Assembly (NCBI GenBank): GCA_016195805.1
Contig: JACPYT010000009.1
Coordinates: 186,001 to 250,000, forward strand
From: Hydrogenophilales bacterium
Lineage (GTDB): Bacteria > Pseudomonadota > Gammaproteobacteria > Burkholderiales > Thiobacillaceae
Length of the DNA stretch: 64,000 bases
Reading direction: 5' to 3'
The notes beneath the pieces were generated by a model, which did no database searches, was not told where the DNA came from, and was given only the letters and a program-made list of their open reading frames with translations. Numbering within the stretch: the stretch's first letter is position 1; every line of letters starts with the position of its first letter. Positions 62,846 to 64,000 of the stretch are shown piece after piece. The translations under genes and the position numbers were made by a program.

Positions 62846-63112
62846 TTACTTGGCAGCAGGAGCGGCAGGCGCAGCAGCACCGTCAGCAGGAGCGGCCGGA
62901 GCAGCGGCTTCCGGAGCAGCAGGCGCAGCAGCACCGTCAGCAGGAGCGGCCGGAGCAGCGGCTTCCGGAGCCGGAGCAGCAGCGGGAGCAGCAGCTTCCG
63001 GAGCCGGAGTAGCAGCGGCAGGCGCTTCAGCGGGAGCAGCAGCTTCTTCTTTTTTGCCGCAAGCGGTCATGGAAACAGCCAGCAGAGCAGCCAGGAGAAC
63101 GGAATATTTCAT
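62846..63112 (-). CDS. Small Ala/Pro-rich lipoprotein
   Basis: 88 residues. Signal peptide with lipobox MTAC (Cys18), charged CGKKEEA, then almost only Ala, Pro, Glu, Gly and Asp. Within it a 54-bp DNA unit is repeated exactly in tandem (62865-62972), giving the 18-residue unit that contains PEAAAPAAPADGAAAPAA twice. Probably an outer-membrane anchored, unfolded, flexible protein. Function unknown. Confidence 0.8.
   Translation of the reverse strand: MKYSVLLAALLAVSMTACGKKEEAAAPAEAPAAATPAPEAAAPAAAPAPEAAAPAAPADGAAAPAAPEAAAPAAPADGAAAPAAPAAK
62865..62972. repeat. 54-bp perfect tandem repeat, two copies
   Basis: Units 62865-62918 and 62919-62972, identical over the stretch read. Length is a multiple of three, so gain or loss of a unit keeps the reading frame of the lipoprotein gene. 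Confidence 0.9.
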
Positions 63113-63347
63113 TTGATTTCCCTTTTCTTACAAATATAAAAACCCACACCAGAGATCGGTCCGGGACTTGAGATCCAGCCGACGCGCGGAATTCTAACAA
63201 ATCGGCAAAAGAAAACCACAATCTATTGATTTTCTTCCATTACAGAACCTTTGCGTTGCGTAATTACCACATGCCAAGCCGCGGTGCGCGAGGCATGCGG
63301 CCTCGCCGGCGATTTCAGCGTATCCACGGGTTCCCGCACACCGATTT

Positions 63348-64000
63348 CTAGTCAACGAGTTTTGCGCGAACGAATTCCGCAAGCTTGTCCGGCAGATTGC
63401 CGGCCGTGAGCGCGCGCCGGTAAGCGGAACGTGCTTCGTCGCTTTTTCCCTGCCCTTCCATGGCGAGACCGAGCCCCATCCACCAGGTTCCCTGCACCGG
63501 TTGCAGTCCGAGGGCCTGCTCGTATTGCCGGGCAGCGTCCGGGTATTGCTTCAAACGCACCAGCAGGGCCGCCAGCGTTGCATGGTACTCGGCGTTGACG
63601 CCGCGCGCGCCCATCCCGCTCTGCAGGGTCGCGGCTGCGCCTTCCGTATCCCCGCGCGCAGCCTGCAGGCGTGCAAGGCTGAGCGCGAACCACGCGTGGT
63701 CGGGGTTCAATGCGCGCCCTGCGCGCAAAACCGCTTCGGCCTCCTGGTTCTGGCCGGCATCGCTCAACAGCGCGGCCAGCGTCTCGCGCGCGGCCACATG
63801 GCCGGGCGACAGTTCGATCGCTTCCTCAAGCAGGGGGCGGGCCTGATTTTCCCTGTCTTTCCGGATGAGCGTCAGGGCCTTGCGATAGCGTTCCTCGGCT
63901 GCTTCCCCGGCGGTGGGCGGATTGGCCTCCTTGCGGATGACCGGAGACTTTTCAGGGGAGATCGACACATTCGTCGCTGTAGGCACAGCGGACGGTTTGA
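63348..64000 (-). CDS. TPR protein, C-terminal part, resembling MSHA biogenesis protein MshN
   Basis: The frame is open to the right window edge; a GTG at 63986 gives 212 residues but is probably not the real start. At least five TPR-like helix pairs: YRKALTLIRKDRENQARPLL, HVAARETLAALLSDAG, HAWFALSLARLQAARGD, YHATLAALLVRLKQYPDAAR, GTWWMGLGLAMEGQGKSDEAR. The WWMGLG segment and C-terminal ending match MshN-type proteins of mannose-sensitive pilus systems. If correct, other msh genes should follow beyond 64000. Confidence 0.6.
   Translation of the reverse strand, partial: KPSAVPTATNVSISPEKSPVIRKEANPPTAGEAAEERYRKALTLIRKDRENQARPLLEEAIELSPGHVAARETLAALLSDAGQNQEAEAVLRAGRALNPDHAWFALSLARLQAARGDTEGAAATLQSGMGARGVNAEYHATLAALLVRLKQYPDAARQYEQALGLQPVQGTWWMGLGLAMEGQGKSDEARSAYRRALTAGNLPDKLAEFVRAKLVD

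Noticed and set aside
62865-62972. Tandem repeat as a CRISPR array
   Set aside because: The two units are contiguous with no spacers, lie inside a coding frame, and no cas gene is near.
62850-63116. Gly/Ala-rich + strand frame opposite the lipoprotein gene
   Set aside because: Mirror of the repeat; the minus-strand frame has a real signal peptide with lipobox, the + strand one has nothing.

Overview
This window is a GC-rich chromosomal segment from a betaproteobacterium. The gene orders tamA-tamB-surE-pcm-nlpD-rpoS and rpsB-tsf-pyrH-frr-uppS-cdsA-dxr-rseP-bamA-skp-lpxD-fabZ-lpxA-lpxB-rnhB, the protein sequences, and integron-type gene cassettes all fit a Thiobacillus-like member of the Nitrosomonadales/Hydrogenophilales. 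That placement is an inference from gene content; there is no rRNA gene in the window. Coding density is very high, and start/stop overlaps of the ATGA or GTGA type are the rule inside operons.

Layout. 1-8583 (minus): cell-envelope and stationary-phase block, from tamA and tamB to surE, pcm, nlpD and a 5' fragment of rpoS cut by the window edge. 8766-12922: a degenerate M48-like membrane protein, a PAP2 phosphatase and the disaggregase gene clpB with a clear terminator. 13014-16282: nadC, a GNAT acetyltransferase, an exported LigE-type DNA ligase, a single-domain globin and a TMEM175-type channel. 16399-18660 is the accessory island: AT-richer DNA holding two integron gene cassettes (an NTF2-like gene plus a GNAT gene, then a frameshifted HNH endonuclease gene) with a well-formed attC site and no integrase gene in the window.

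18661-28414: pgeF-rluD, bamD, glnB-nadE, sucC-sucD, a COG3146 protein, a Na+/Ca2+ exchanger, a thioredoxin-like protein, a pair of 41-bp palindromic repeats and a CopD-like membrane protein. 28426-42478 (minus): translation, outer-membrane and lipid A supercluster. It supplies ribosomal protein S2, EF-Ts, UMP kinase, ribosome recycling factor, undecaprenyl-PP, CDP-diacylglycerol, the isoprenoid enzyme Dxr, the RseP protease, the BamA/Skp outer-membrane protein machinery and lipid A enzymes. 42622-45639: an EnvZ/OmpR-like two-component pair facing two small secreted proteins of unknown function.

45778-64000: map-glnD, two small unknown genes, def-rsuA, mtnP-hpt, ampD-cardiolipin synthase, purT-truncated haemoglobin-unknown, typA, rmuC-mtfA-aminotransferase, an Ala/Pro-rich lipoprotein with a 54-bp tandem repeat, and the 3' part of a TPR gene resembling mshN.

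Functional links: PII (glnB) and its uridylyltransferase (glnD) both lie here, and glnB overlaps the gene for glutamine-dependent NAD synthetase. Four Bam/Tam genes (bamA, bamD, tamA, tamB) and skp make the window rich in outer-membrane assembly. The most unusual part is the cassette island: both cassettes show the exact R''/R' complementarity expected of mobile integron cassettes.
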